From Rhodobacterales bacterium HKCCE4037 (GTDB lineage Bacteria; Pseudomonadota; Alphaproteobacteria; Rhodobacterales; Rhodobacteraceae): a stretch of 64,000 bases of DNA. The notes below the pieces were generated by a model. It worked only from the letters and a program-made list of their open reading frames with translations, had not been told where the DNA came from and did no database searches. Location: contig WVSM01000001.1 in the NCBI GenBank assembly GCA_015689645.1, positions 1-64,000 of the forward strand, written 5' to 3'. Both the position numbers and the translations under genes were made by a program. Positions 24,638-31,967 of this stretch are shown here, in pieces (the first letter of the stretch is position 1; each line of letters starts with the position of its first letter).

Positions 24638-24793
24638 TCAGCTTGTCGGCGCGGCCACGCAGGTCATCGTCTCGGTATCATACGTCGTGCCCTCGGCGCA
24701 GCTGACATTCAGTCTACTCGACTCGCACTGGGCCTGCGCGATCATTGGGACCAGCACCAGAACGGATGCGGCCAGCAAGGTCTTGAGCGTCAT
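24638..24793 (-). CDS. Small secreted cysteine-containing protein (51 aa)
   Basis: ATG 24793, preceded by GGGGGATCA, opens a 51-residue protein with a signal peptide ending IAQAQ (about 1-21). The mature part is only about 29 residues and has three cysteines (QCESSRL, VSCAEGT, MTCVAAP), ending in CAEGTTYDTETMTC. That spacing recalls half of a chitin-binding or peritrophin-like disulphide motif, but it is too short to assign. It lies 64 bp downstream of purB on the same strand and probably forms a periplasmic or secreted peptide. Confidence 0.62.
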   Translation of the reverse strand: MTLKTLLAASVLVLVPMIAQAQCESSRLNVSCAEGTTYDTETMTCVAAPTS

Positions 24794-24857
24794 GATGTGA
24801 TCCCCCGTGTCATGCGTCACGAAACGGAGGATACCACGACTTTCTGCACCCGCAAAA

Positions 24858-26165
24858 TCAAGCTTCGCCGAAGACCCGCCGGAAGATCGTGTCGACATGC
24901 TTGGTGTGGTAGCCCATGTCGAATTTCTCGCGGATCGTGTCTTCGCCAAGGACGGCGACGACCTCGGCATCGGCCAGCAGAAGCTCTTGAAAATCGAGGC
25001 GTTCTTCCCAAACCTTCAGCGCGTTGCGCTGCACCATGGCGTAGGCGTCCTCGCGGCTGACGCCGGCCTGCGTCAGGGCCAGAAGCACCCGCTGGCTCAT
25101 CACAAGACCGGGAAACTTGTTCATGTTTTCCAGCATGTTCTCGGGGAAGATCAACATCTTCTCGACCACGCCGGCCAGGCGGTGAAGGGCGAAATCCAGC
25201 GTCACGGTGGCGTCCGGCCCGATCATCCGTTCGACCGAGGAATGCGAGATGTCCCGCTCGTGCCAGAGCGCCACGTTCTCCATCGCCGGAATCACGGCCA
25301 TACGCACCAGACGCGCGAGGCCGGTCAGGTTCTCGGTCAGCACAGGGTTCTTCTTGTGCGGCATCGCCGAGGAGCCCTTCTGCCCCATCGAGAAGAATTC
25401 CGCCCCTTCCAGCACCTCGGTCCGCTGCATGTGGCGGATCTCGATGGCGATGTTCTCGATGGAACTCGCGATCACGCCAAGCGTGGCGAAGAAGGCGGCG
25501 TGGCGGTCGCGCGGGATGACCTGCGTGCTGATCGGCTCCGGTTCCAGCCCCAGTTTCTCGCAGACATGTTCCTCGACGCGCGGGTCGATGTTGGCGAATG
25601 TGCCGACAGCGCCCGAAATGGCCCCGGTAGCGATTTCCCACTTGGCCTTTTCCATGCGGTTCCGGTTGCGGTCCATCTCGGCATAGAAGCGGGCGAAAGT
25701 CAGGCCCATCGTGGTCGGCTCGGCGTGGATGCCATGGCTGCGGCCCACGCGCAGGGTCATCTTGTGCTCCATCGCCCGGGTCTTCAGCGCGGCCAAGACC
25801 CGGTCGATCCCTTCGAGCAGCAGGTCAGCGGCGCGCACGAGCTGCACGTTGAAACAGGTGTCGAGCACGTCCGACGAGGTCATGCCCTGGTGGACGAAGC
25901 GGGCCTCGTCGCTGCCCACATGCTCGGCCAGGTGCGTAAGGAACGCGATCACGTCGTGCTTTGTGACGGCCTCGATCTCGTCGATGCGGGCGACGTCGAA
26001 CTCGACGTCCCTGGCTTTCCACACCGCCTCCGCGTTCTCGCGCGGGATCACGCCCAGGTCGGCCATAGCGTCGCAGGCATGGGCCTCGATCTCGAACCAG
26101 ATGCGGAACTTGGTGGCGGGCTCCCAGATCTGGGTCATCTCGGGGCGGGAATAGCGGGGGATCAT
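24858..26165 (-). CDS. purB: Adenylosuccinate lyase
   Basis: A 435-residue enzyme starting at ATG 26165. The fumarase/aspartase superfamily signature SSAMPHKKNP lies at 265-274, and GRSHGIHAEP (141-150) supplies a catalytic histidine. It cleaves adenylosuccinate to AMP and fumarate, and SAICAR to AICAR, in purine synthesis. The open frame continues upstream to 27212, but that part is antisense to other genes and lacks family features. Length and motif order match bacterial PurB fully. Confidence 0.97.
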   Translation of the reverse strand: MIPRYSRPEMTQIWEPATKFRIWFEIEAHACDAMADLGVIPRENAEAVWKARDVEFDVARIDEIEAVTKHDVIAFLTHLAEHVGSDEARFVHQGMTSSDVLDTCFNVQLVRAADLLLEGIDRVLAALKTRAMEHKMTLRVGRSHGIHAEPTTMGLTFARFYAEMDRNRNRMEKAKWEIATGAISGAVGTFANIDPRVEEHVCEKLGLEPEPISTQVIPRDRHAAFFATLGVIASSIENIAIEIRHMQRTEVLEGAEFFSMGQKGSSAMPHKKNPVLTENLTGLARLVRMAVIPAMENVALWHERDISHSSVERMIGPDATVTLDFALHRLAGVVEKMLIFPENMLENMNKFPGLVMSQRVLLALTQAGVSREDAYAMVQRNALKVWEERLDFQELLLADAEVVAVLGEDTIREKFDMGYHTKHVDTIFRRVFGEA

Positions 26166-26273
26166 GGGCTTGCCTTTCGCTGCGGCGTTCGGCTGTCTGA
26201 TAGGCGGAAGGACCGGGGGGAACAAGGCGATGGAGCGGAAATTGCGGGCTTTCAGCGGGGGCGGGGCGCGGAA

Positions 26274-26681
26274 ATGATCACCCTTGCGGATCTCGAAGGG
26301 CGCTGGCGGCTTGACCGCGTGATCGAGGATGCCCGCGCCGGTGTCACCGGTCGGCTGGAGGGTGCGGCCCTGTGGCGGCCCGATGCCGCCGGGCTGGTGC
26401 AGGAAGAAAGCGGCGTGCTGCATTACGGGGACGCGCCGCCGATGCAGGCGACGCGCTGCTACCTGTGGCGGGCGACCGCGGACACGCTGGATGTGTTCTT
26501 CGAGGACGGGCGGCCGTTTCACGTCGTTCCGCAGGCGGGCGCGGAGGCCGTGCATCACTGTGATCCCGATCTTTACCGCGTGACCTATGACTTCGACCTG
26601 CCCAAGCGGTTCACGCACGTCTGGCGCGTCACCGGCCCTCGCAAGGATGCGCGGATCACCAGTCATTTCACCCGTCTCTGA
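26274..26681 (+). CDS. DUF6314 family protein
   Basis: A 135-residue protein from ATG 26274 (upstream GCGGGGCGCGGAA). It opens ITLADLEGRWRLDRVIED and is rich in aromatic beta-strand pattern (CYLWRATADTLDVFFEDGRPFH, YDFDLPKRFTHVWRVTGPRKD), suggesting a lipocalin- or calycin-like barrel. It matches my recollection of DUF6314, a family of unknown function common in Rhodobacteraceae. The gene is divergent from purB and ends 10 bp before the palindrome array. No signal peptide is present. Confidence 0.75.
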   Translation: MITLADLEGRWRLDRVIEDARAGVTGRLEGAALWRPDAAGLVQEESGVLHYGDAPPMQATRCYLWRATADTLDVFFEDGRPFHVVPQAGAEAVHHCDPDLYRVTYDFDLPKRFTHVWRVTGPRKDARITSHFTRL

Positions 26682-26691
26682 GCGCGCGGTG

Positions 26692-26756
26692 CCGGAAAAC
26701 TGCAGTTTTCCGGAAGGAAATCTCGAGATTTCCAGACGGATTTCGCGCGAAATCCG
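26692..26756. repeat. Array of three perfect palindromes
   Basis: Bases 26692-26713 form a 22-bp perfect palindrome with arms CCGGAAAACT. Bases 26716-26733 form an 18-bp palindrome (GGAAATCTCGAGATTTCC). Bases 26737-26756 form a 20-bp palindrome (CGGATTTCGCGCGAAATCCG). Arm sequences GGAAAAC and GGATTTC are shared with the array at 16594-16702. It lies just after the DUF6314 gene and may terminate it or bind a protein. Confidence 0.8.
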
Positions 26757-26841
26757 GCCCCTTGGCCGCGCCTGCGCGGAATGTCTTGCCTCAAGGCGCG
26801 CAAGGGCGTTTGCTTTCGCCATTCGTCTCAGGAGTTTTCCA

Positions 26842-28221
26842 ATGTCCCTTTCCCGTGCCCTTCCACTGGCCCTGTGCCTCGCGGCCCCTGCTTCCGCGCA
26901 GGAGGCCTTCACATGGGTCTTCAATTCCCATTCCCCTTTCGGCGGAGGCGCACCTGCGCTCGACCTCGTGGCGACGCAGACCTTCGACGCCGAACAGGCC
27001 GAGGCCGAGGGCGCCCGCGTGCCGCGCGGGCTGATCTGGGCCCGCTGCGCGCCGGGCGGCGCGGCGCATATCAGGTTCGAGGCTTTCACGGGCGCGGCGC
27101 AGGCGGGCGATACCGTCGCCTTCCAGTTGACCGATGACGCGGGCACGGTGCTGACCCACCCGGCGCAGATTTTCAACGCCGAGACCGATCCGGTGGGCGG
27201 CCCGGAAATCACCGTGCAGGCCGACGGACCGGAGCTGGCGATGCTCGCCTCCGTCCCGGTTGTGCGCTACGGCGTCGTGGGATTGACTGATTTCAACATC
27301 GCCTTTGACCTGAGCGCGAACCAGTCCTATGTCTCGGACTTCATCACCGCCTGCGCGGGCAGTCCGGCCGAGACCGCGCCGCCGCCGGCAGGGGAGGCCC
27401 CGGTGGCACAGGCGCTGACGCCCGACCTCGGCCCGGACATCTCCGGGCACACATGGACGCGCTTCACGCAGGTCGACGCGGAGAACCCGGCCGAGACCTA
27501 CATCGCGATCAGCTACGCCGTGCCGGAAACCGACGACGTGGTGATCTCGGGCGAATGTATCATCGGGGAACGTGACCCGTTCGTCCGTTTCGAGATCGCG
27601 GCCGATATCTCCGGCCTGCAGAACGGCGCGCCCGTGCAGGTGCAAGCGCGCATTCCCGACGGGCGTACTGCGCTTCTGGACGGAACGGTTGCGGGCGTCG
27701 GCGCGGAATTCGGGATCAGCGGCATCGCCATCGAAGCCGAGGTCAGTGATCCGGCCTGGCTGGTGATTGCCGGCGACCGCACGGTTCGGTTCGACCGGCC
27801 GGACACCGGCAACGGCTTCACGATCACCGGCAATGGCCCGAACAGCATCGGCCCCTTCCTGGCCGATTGCGCCGAGGCCGCGCAGCTTGACGCGCTGAGC
27901 GGCAGCGTGCCCTCGGCCCCCATCGACGCCTCGCCGGGCTTCCTCGCCTGCGACAATCTCGGGCGGGTTTCGTCGCGCGATACCGGCACGCAGCAGGTGG
28001 TCAATTTCATCAACTCGTCCGACGGGCTGCGTCGCCTCGTCTGGATCGACCCTAACGGGGGACGTGTGGCCATCACCGCGCTCAACCCCGGTCAGGCGGC
28101 GGCCTATACCACCGATCCGGGCCATATCTGGATGGTCACGGACGAAACTGACGCCTGCATGGAGATGGCCCAAGTGCCACCCGGCGTGACGGATTACCGG
28201 ATCAGGACAATCCGGCAATAA
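26842..28221 (+). CDS. Exported protein with VHL-like C-terminal domain
   Basis: A 459-residue protein from ATG 26842 (CAGGAG upstream) with a signal peptide ending PASAQ (about 1-19). The middle is beta-rich and unassigned. The last ~80 residues read QQVVNFINSSDGLRRLVW, then IDPNGGRVAITALNPGQA and TTDPGHIWMVTDETDACM. This resembles the beta domain of von Hippel-Lindau tumour suppressor (FxNxS, xWxDxxG, LxPG, HxWxVxD). Secretion argues against any ubiquitin-related role. Function is unknown; binding of a peptide or ligand is possible. Confidence 0.75.
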   Translation: MSLSRALPLALCLAAPASAQEAFTWVFNSHSPFGGGAPALDLVATQTFDAEQAEAEGARVPRGLIWARCAPGGAAHIRFEAFTGAAQAGDTVAFQLTDDAGTVLTHPAQIFNAETDPVGGPEITVQADGPELAMLASVPVVRYGVVGLTDFNIAFDLSANQSYVSDFITACAGSPAETAPPPAGEAPVAQALTPDLGPDISGHTWTRFTQVDAENPAETYIAISYAVPETDDVVISGECIIGERDPFVRFEIAADISGLQNGAPVQVQARIPDGRTALLDGTVAGVGAEFGISGIAIEAEVSDPAWLVIAGDRTVRFDRPDTGNGFTITGNGPNSIGPFLADCAEAAQLDALSGSVPSAPIDASPGFLACDNLGRVSSRDTGTQQVVNFINSSDGLRRLVWIDPNGGRVAITALNPGQAAAYTTDPGHIWMVTDETDACMEMAQVPPGVTDYRIRTIRQ

Positions 28222-28249
28222 CACTCAAAAACAAACGGTTGCAAGGAGT

Positions 28250-28270
28250 AGCTAAAGTATCACTTTAGCT
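28250..28270. terminator. Hairpin between convergent genes
   Basis: AGCTAAAGT (28250-28258) pairs perfectly with ACTTTAGCT (28262-28270) around the loop ATC. It overlaps the stop codon of the minus-strand gene and follows the VHL-like gene by 28 bp, so it may end transcripts from both sides. Confidence 0.6.
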
Positions 28271-28691
28271 ATTCCGCCGCCTCCTCGGCCGCCTTGGCAG
28301 CAATCACCCGGTCGGCCTTCTTGCGCACGAGCACGCCGCGCAGGTCGTGCATCGCCAGAAGCAGGCGATCCGTCACCTCTTCGAGGTCGTCGTCGCTTGC
28401 ACGGCTTTGTGCCCAGTGGGTCGTCAGGTTCAGGTAGTCGATGGCCCGGTGAATATCGTCGATGTCCCGTTCGGCCAGGACGGCCTGCCGCTCCGCCATC
28501 CAATCCGCGATGACGGCGTTCTCCTCGTCGGTCAGGACATGATCGCCATGGGGTTTGACGTTCCCGTTGCGCACGTTGACGACGGCAATTTCGTCCATCT
28601 CGATGCGCCGCTGGCGGTTGTCGGTCGACACCCGGAACACGGCGGCCCCGTTCTCTCGGATGCGGAAGTAATATTCGGGAAGTTCCGTCAT
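28269..28691 (-). CDS. Conserved hypothetical protein (140 aa)
   Basis: A 140-residue soluble protein beginning MTELPEYYFRIRENGAAVFR, with a beta-strand opening and a helical, charged C-terminus (LLLAMHDLRGVLVRKKADRVIAAKAAEEAAE-like). No cysteines, signal or membrane segment. The N-terminal pattern suggests a small beta-sheet followed by a long helix (DEENAVIADWMAERQAVLAERDID). I recall similar hypothetical proteins in Rhodobacteraceae but no assigned domain. The stop lies in a hairpin. It is transcribed alone; the next minus-strand gene starts downstream. Confidence 0.7.
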   Translation of the reverse strand: MTELPEYYFRIRENGAAVFRVSTDNRQRRIEMDEIAVVNVRNGNVKPHGDHVLTDEENAVIADWMAERQAVLAERDIDDIHRAIDYLNLTTHWAQSRASDDDLEEVTDRLLLAMHDLRGVLVRKKADRVIAAKAAEEAAE

Positions 28692-28764
28692 GGGGAGCCG
28701 ATCGCACGCTTGGTTACGTGCCGGCGACCTTCCCGCTAAAGCGCTCGAGGGTCAAGGTTGCCGC

Positions 28765-29403
28765 CTAAGGTTTGCGGGCCACCACGAAATGCGAGGGCAT
28801 CCTGCGGGGGTAATCGCCCGTCTCCACGATCTCGAACCCGGTGTCGGAGATCATCCGTTCCAGGCTGTCCGTGCGGAACAGGTGCACGTGCGTCGGTGCC
28901 CGCCCGAACAGGCGCAGCCCGGCGATGAGCGGCGCGAAGATCCAGCGTTTTCCCGCCATGCAGGGCGTCTTGGAGATGAAGCGACCGCCCGACGGCAGCT
29001 GCGCGAAGGCGCGGGCAATCGTGGCCTCGGGGTCGGGCACAAGGTGCAGCAGGTTGAAGGCAAGGATCACGTCGAACGGGCCGTCGAGCCCCGGATCGCC
29101 GATCACGCCTTGCACGGGGGTCACGTTGCGGATGCCGCCGTCCCACACCTTTTCCTTGCCGATCTCGATCATCTCTGCCGAGATGTCGGAGGCGGTGACA
29201 TGGGCCACGTCCGGCGCCAGCAGCAGGGCGGTCGACGACGTCCCGCAACCCAGTTCGAACACCCTGTCCGAGGCAGCAAGATGCGCCCGGGTGCGCGCCA
29301 TCGTGGTCTGGTAGGCCTCCATGTCGCTGATCTTGCTCTGGGCGTATTTTCGGGCGGCACGGTCCCAGAACTGGGCATCGGTCGATTGGGTCATGGCGGT
29401 CAC
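28765..29403 (-). CDS. Class I SAM-dependent methyltransferase
   Basis: A 212-residue methyltransferase. VFELGCGTSSTALLLA is motif I for S-adenosylmethionine, and VTASDISAEMIEIGK and FDVILAFNLLHLVPD are motifs II and IV of the UbiE/Coq5-like group. GTG 29403 has GGAGA five bases upstream and is chosen over ATG 29394. The small-molecule substrate is unknown. The gene is divergent from a LysR regulator, the usual layout for a LysR-controlled target, so regulation by that protein is a reasonable inference. Confidence 0.85.
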   Translation of the reverse strand: MTAMTQSTDAQFWDRAARKYAQSKISDMEAYQTTMARTRAHLAASDRVFELGCGTSSTALLLAPDVAHVTASDISAEMIEIGKEKVWDGGIRNVTPVQGVIGDPGLDGPFDVILAFNLLHLVPDPEATIARAFAQLPSGGRFISKTPCMAGKRWIFAPLIAGLRLFGRAPTHVHLFRTDSLERMISDTGFEIVETGDYPRRMPSHFVVARKP

Positions 29404-29492
29404 GGCACTCTCCTTGAGCGGTTGTCGCTGTATACCGCCGGACACGCCCAAACGAAATTGCATGGCCGCGAATGTGTGCTATGCGTTCGCGC

Positions 29493-30380
29493 ATGAATTG
29501 GGATGCGATACGCTTCGACTGGAACCAGGTCCGCGCGTTTCTGGCGACGGCGGAAGAGGGGAGCCTGTCCGGCGCAGCGCGCGTCCTGCACACGACCCAG
29601 CCGACGGTCGGGCGGCAGGTGACGGCGCTGGAGGCCGCCTTGGGTGTCGCGTTGTTCGAGCGGGTCGGGCGGGGCCTCGTGCTGACCCCCTCGGGCGCGG
29701 ACGTGCTGGCCGAAGTGCGCGCCATGGGAGAGGCCGCCGCGCGCGTCTCGCTGGTGGCGGCCGGCCGCAACGACACCATCGCGGGCCGCGTGTCGATCAG
29801 CGTGTCGGACATGCTGGCGATCCATGTGATGCCGGAAATCCTTGAGAAACTGGCCGCGGCGGCGCCGGAGCTGGAGGTCGAGCTGATCGTGACCAACGAC
29901 ATTTCGGATCTTCTGCGGCGCGAGGCGGACATCGCGGTGCGCCACATGCGCCCGACCGAGCCGGAGCTGATCGGGCGGGAGCTGACCGGCAGCCGCGCGC
30001 GGTTCTACGCCAGCCAGGGGTTCGTGCAGCGCCACGGAAACCCGCGCGTGATGGCCGAGGCGCAAACGATGCCCTTCATCGGCTTCGGCCCGCCCGAGGA
30101 GATGGCGCGCGAGATGGGCCTGCGCGGCTTCGACCTGCCGCCCGGGTCGGGGCGGCTCTATTCCCGGACGATCTTCGCGGCCTGGCAGATGGTCTGCGCA
30201 GGTCTCGGCATCGGGATGATGTCCGACGACATCGCCGCCCGCTCGCCCGGCGTGGTCGCCGTGCTGGAAGGCGAGCCGTCGATGCCCGTCGACATGTGGA
30301 TCGTCACCCACCGCGAGTTGCGGCGGTCGCGTCGCATCCGGCTGGTCTGGAATATCCTGCTGGAAGAGCTGTCGCGCTAG
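29493..30380 (+). CDS. LysR family transcriptional regulator
   Basis: About 295 residues. The N-terminal winged helix-turn-helix contains SLSGAARVLHTTQPTVGRQV, and a two-lobed effector domain follows from about residue 90. ATG 29493 begins MNWDAIRFDWNQVRAFLA; an in-frame ATG at 29472 would add seven residues. ATGCG-TTCG-CGCAT (29481-29494) is an inverted repeat at the start codon and could be an autoregulatory site. It is divergent from the methyltransferase. Its last codon shares CTAG with the stop of the convergent permease gene. Confidence 0.9.
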   Translation: MNWDAIRFDWNQVRAFLATAEEGSLSGAARVLHTTQPTVGRQVTALEAALGVALFERVGRGLVLTPSGADVLAEVRAMGEAAARVSLVAAGRNDTIAGRVSISVSDMLAIHVMPEILEKLAAAAPELEVELIVTNDISDLLRREADIAVRHMRPTEPELIGRELTGSRARFYASQGFVQRHGNPRVMAEAQTMPFIGFGPPEEMAREMGLRGFDLPPGSGRLYSRTIFAAWQMVCAGLGIGMMSDDIAARSPGVVAVLEGEPSMPVDMWIVTHRELRRSRRIRLVWNILLEELSR

Positions 30381-31135
30381 TCGCGCATCGGCGCGAGGCC
30401 GCGCACGATCCAGCGTTGCGCCACCACGAAGACCACGAGCGGCGGCAGCATCGCGACGGCGGCGAGCGCGAGGGACGGGCGTGAGCCAATGCTCAGAAGC
30501 GCCAGCCCGCTGACAACGGTCGCGCGGTCGGGGAGGGATGGGCTGGCGACGAGCGGCCAGAGGTACTGGTTCCACCCCAGCACGAAGAAGAACGCCAGCA
30601 GCGCCGCGATGGCGGGCAGGCAGAGCGGGAGGTAAATTTCCCACAGAGCGCGGAACGGGCCGGCGCCGTCGAGGCGAGCGGCCTCCAAGATCTCGGGCGG
30701 CATCTGAAGGATCTGGGCGCGGAGGATCAGCGTGCCGAGGCCGGTGGCCGTCACCGGCAGGATCAGGCCGGTGTAGCTGTTCAGAAGCCCGAGCGCGTCC
30801 GTGATCAGGATCGTCGGCAGGATGCGGCTTTCGATCGGCAGGAACAGCGGCAGCAGCAGGAGCGCCATGATCGTCGAGGCGTGCCGAAGGCGGAAGACCG
30901 ACAGCGCGTAGGCGGCGAGGAAGGAGACGGCGGTCTTGACCAGCGCGACCCCGGTGGCGATGGCGAGCGAGGTGCCGAGCATCTGGCCGAGCGTGGGACG
31001 GTAGGGCTGGTCGGCGAGAAGCGGGGACATGGCCGATGGGGAGAGGCCGGCGGACAGGGCGAGGGCAAGCGGCCCCAGCATCGCGAGGCAGCCGAGGATC
31101 AGGATCAGGTGGTCAACGAGGCTCGCGCGCGGCAT
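30377..31135 (-). CDS. ABC transporter permease (carbohydrate-type), orphan
   Basis: About 252 residues from ATG 31135, with six predicted helices. The cytoplasmic EAA loop ILEAARLDGAGPFRALWEIY contacts the ATPase in binding-protein-dependent sugar importers (UgpE/MalG type). No ATP-binding, solute-binding or second permease gene is adjacent, which is odd because these permeases normally work as heterodimers. The gene may be a remnant or may use partners elsewhere. The frame can extend upstream to 31234, but that part is proline-rich and lacks family sequence. The 290-bp gap upstream holds the NUDIX promoter. Confidence 0.78.
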   Translation of the reverse strand: MPRASLVDHLILILGCLAMLGPLALALSAGLSPSAMSPLLADQPYRPTLGQMLGTSLAIATGVALVKTAVSFLAAYALSVFRLRHASTIMALLLLPLFLPIESRILPTILITDALGLLNSYTGLILPVTATGLGTLILRAQILQMPPEILEAARLDGAGPFRALWEIYLPLCLPAIAALLAFFFVLGWNQYLWPLVASPSLPDRATVVSGLALLSIGSRPSLALAAVAMLPPLVVFVVAQRWIVRGLAPMRD

Positions 31136-31365
31136 GGATGCGGCGTAACGGGCAGCGGAGACATGGGCAAGAGGGCGCGCGGTTTGGATGGGTGGGCTCA
31201 CGCGCGGTGACGGAGTTGAAGGCATTGAAAACATTAAGTAAAGGTAATTTTGTCAGGCTTTTGTCAAGGGTGGGCTGGTCGCAGGTGAGCCACCCCGCCA
31301 TGGTGTGGGCCGCTCGGCCCGTGGCCCATCGGGCTGGCCGGTTGCGCCCGTATCTTTTGAATAAG

Positions 31366-31394
31366 TTGCAGTTTCTGACCTATTCCGTTATATT
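31366..31394 (+). promoter_or_regulatory. Predicted sigma-70-type promoter for the NUDIX gene
   Basis: TTGCAG (31366-31371) and TATATT (31389-31394) are separated by 17 bases, and the NUDIX start lies 33 bases after the -10 element. The surrounding 31136-31426 region is AT-rich near this site. It also contains a GGGCCG-CT-CGGCCC hairpin around 31305-31318. Confidence 0.45.
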
Positions 31395-31426
31395 CATAAA
31401 AAACAAAATCTTGAGCGGTTTCGATT

Positions 31427-31891
31427 GTGACCAATGTCCTCCAGAAGACCTGGGCCGAGTTCCTCGCGCCCCTCTTGCAGCGTCCCAAGCGACTGCAGGT
31501 TGCGGCCCTGTGCCATCGGGGCGATGCGGACAATCGGGAATACCTGCTCGTCACCAGCCGCGAGACCAAGCGCTGGATCATTCCGAAAGGCTGGCCGATC
31601 CGGGGGATGACATCCCACGAAGCCGCCTTGCAGGAAGCGTGGGAAGAAGCGGGCGTCAAAACCGGCAATGCCAACAGCCGCCCGGAAGGCACCTACGTTT
31701 ACCAGAAACGGCAACCGACGGGCTGGAGCTACCCGGTGGAGACGCTGGTCTATTCGGTCGCGGTGACCGAATTGTCGAAGGATTACCCCGAAGCGGGGGA
31801 GCGCACCCGCAAATGGGTCACGGCCGAGGACGCCGCCGAGATGGTGGACGAGCCGGAGTTGCAGGAAATCTTCCATTCCCAAGCATCCTGA
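31427..31891 (+). CDS. NUDIX hydrolase
   Basis: A 154-residue protein starting at GTG 31427. The NUDIX box region is GWPIRGMTSHEAALQEAWEEAGV. The catalytic core QEAWEEAG keeps the metal-binding glutamates, but the first glutamate of the GX5E part is replaced by methionine. The fold around WIIPKGWP resembles diphosphoinositol- or diadenosine-polyphosphate hydrolases, which remove nucleoside or inositol diphosphates in the cytoplasm. The substrate is not determined. It is transcribed from a predicted promoter 33 bp upstream and precedes the phosphate transporter gene. Confidence 0.87.
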   Translation: MTNVLQKTWAEFLAPLLQRPKRLQVAALCHRGDADNREYLLVTSRETKRWIIPKGWPIRGMTSHEAALQEAWEEAGVKTGNANSRPEGTYVYQKRQPTGWSYPVETLVYSVAVTELSKDYPEAGERTRKWVTAEDAAEMVDEPELQEIFHSQAS

Positions 31892-31967
31892 CCCCACGGG
31901 GCGGGAGGCGTTGAATCCCCGGCGCGGCCTGCGCTAAGGGGCTGCGAACCTCTGGGGGGAGACAGGC

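Noticed and set aside
24858-27212. 784-codon frame starting at 27212 as a fused PurB
   Set aside because: The upstream 349 codons are antisense to the DUF6314 and VHL-like genes and lack family sequence; PurB has full length from ATG 26165.
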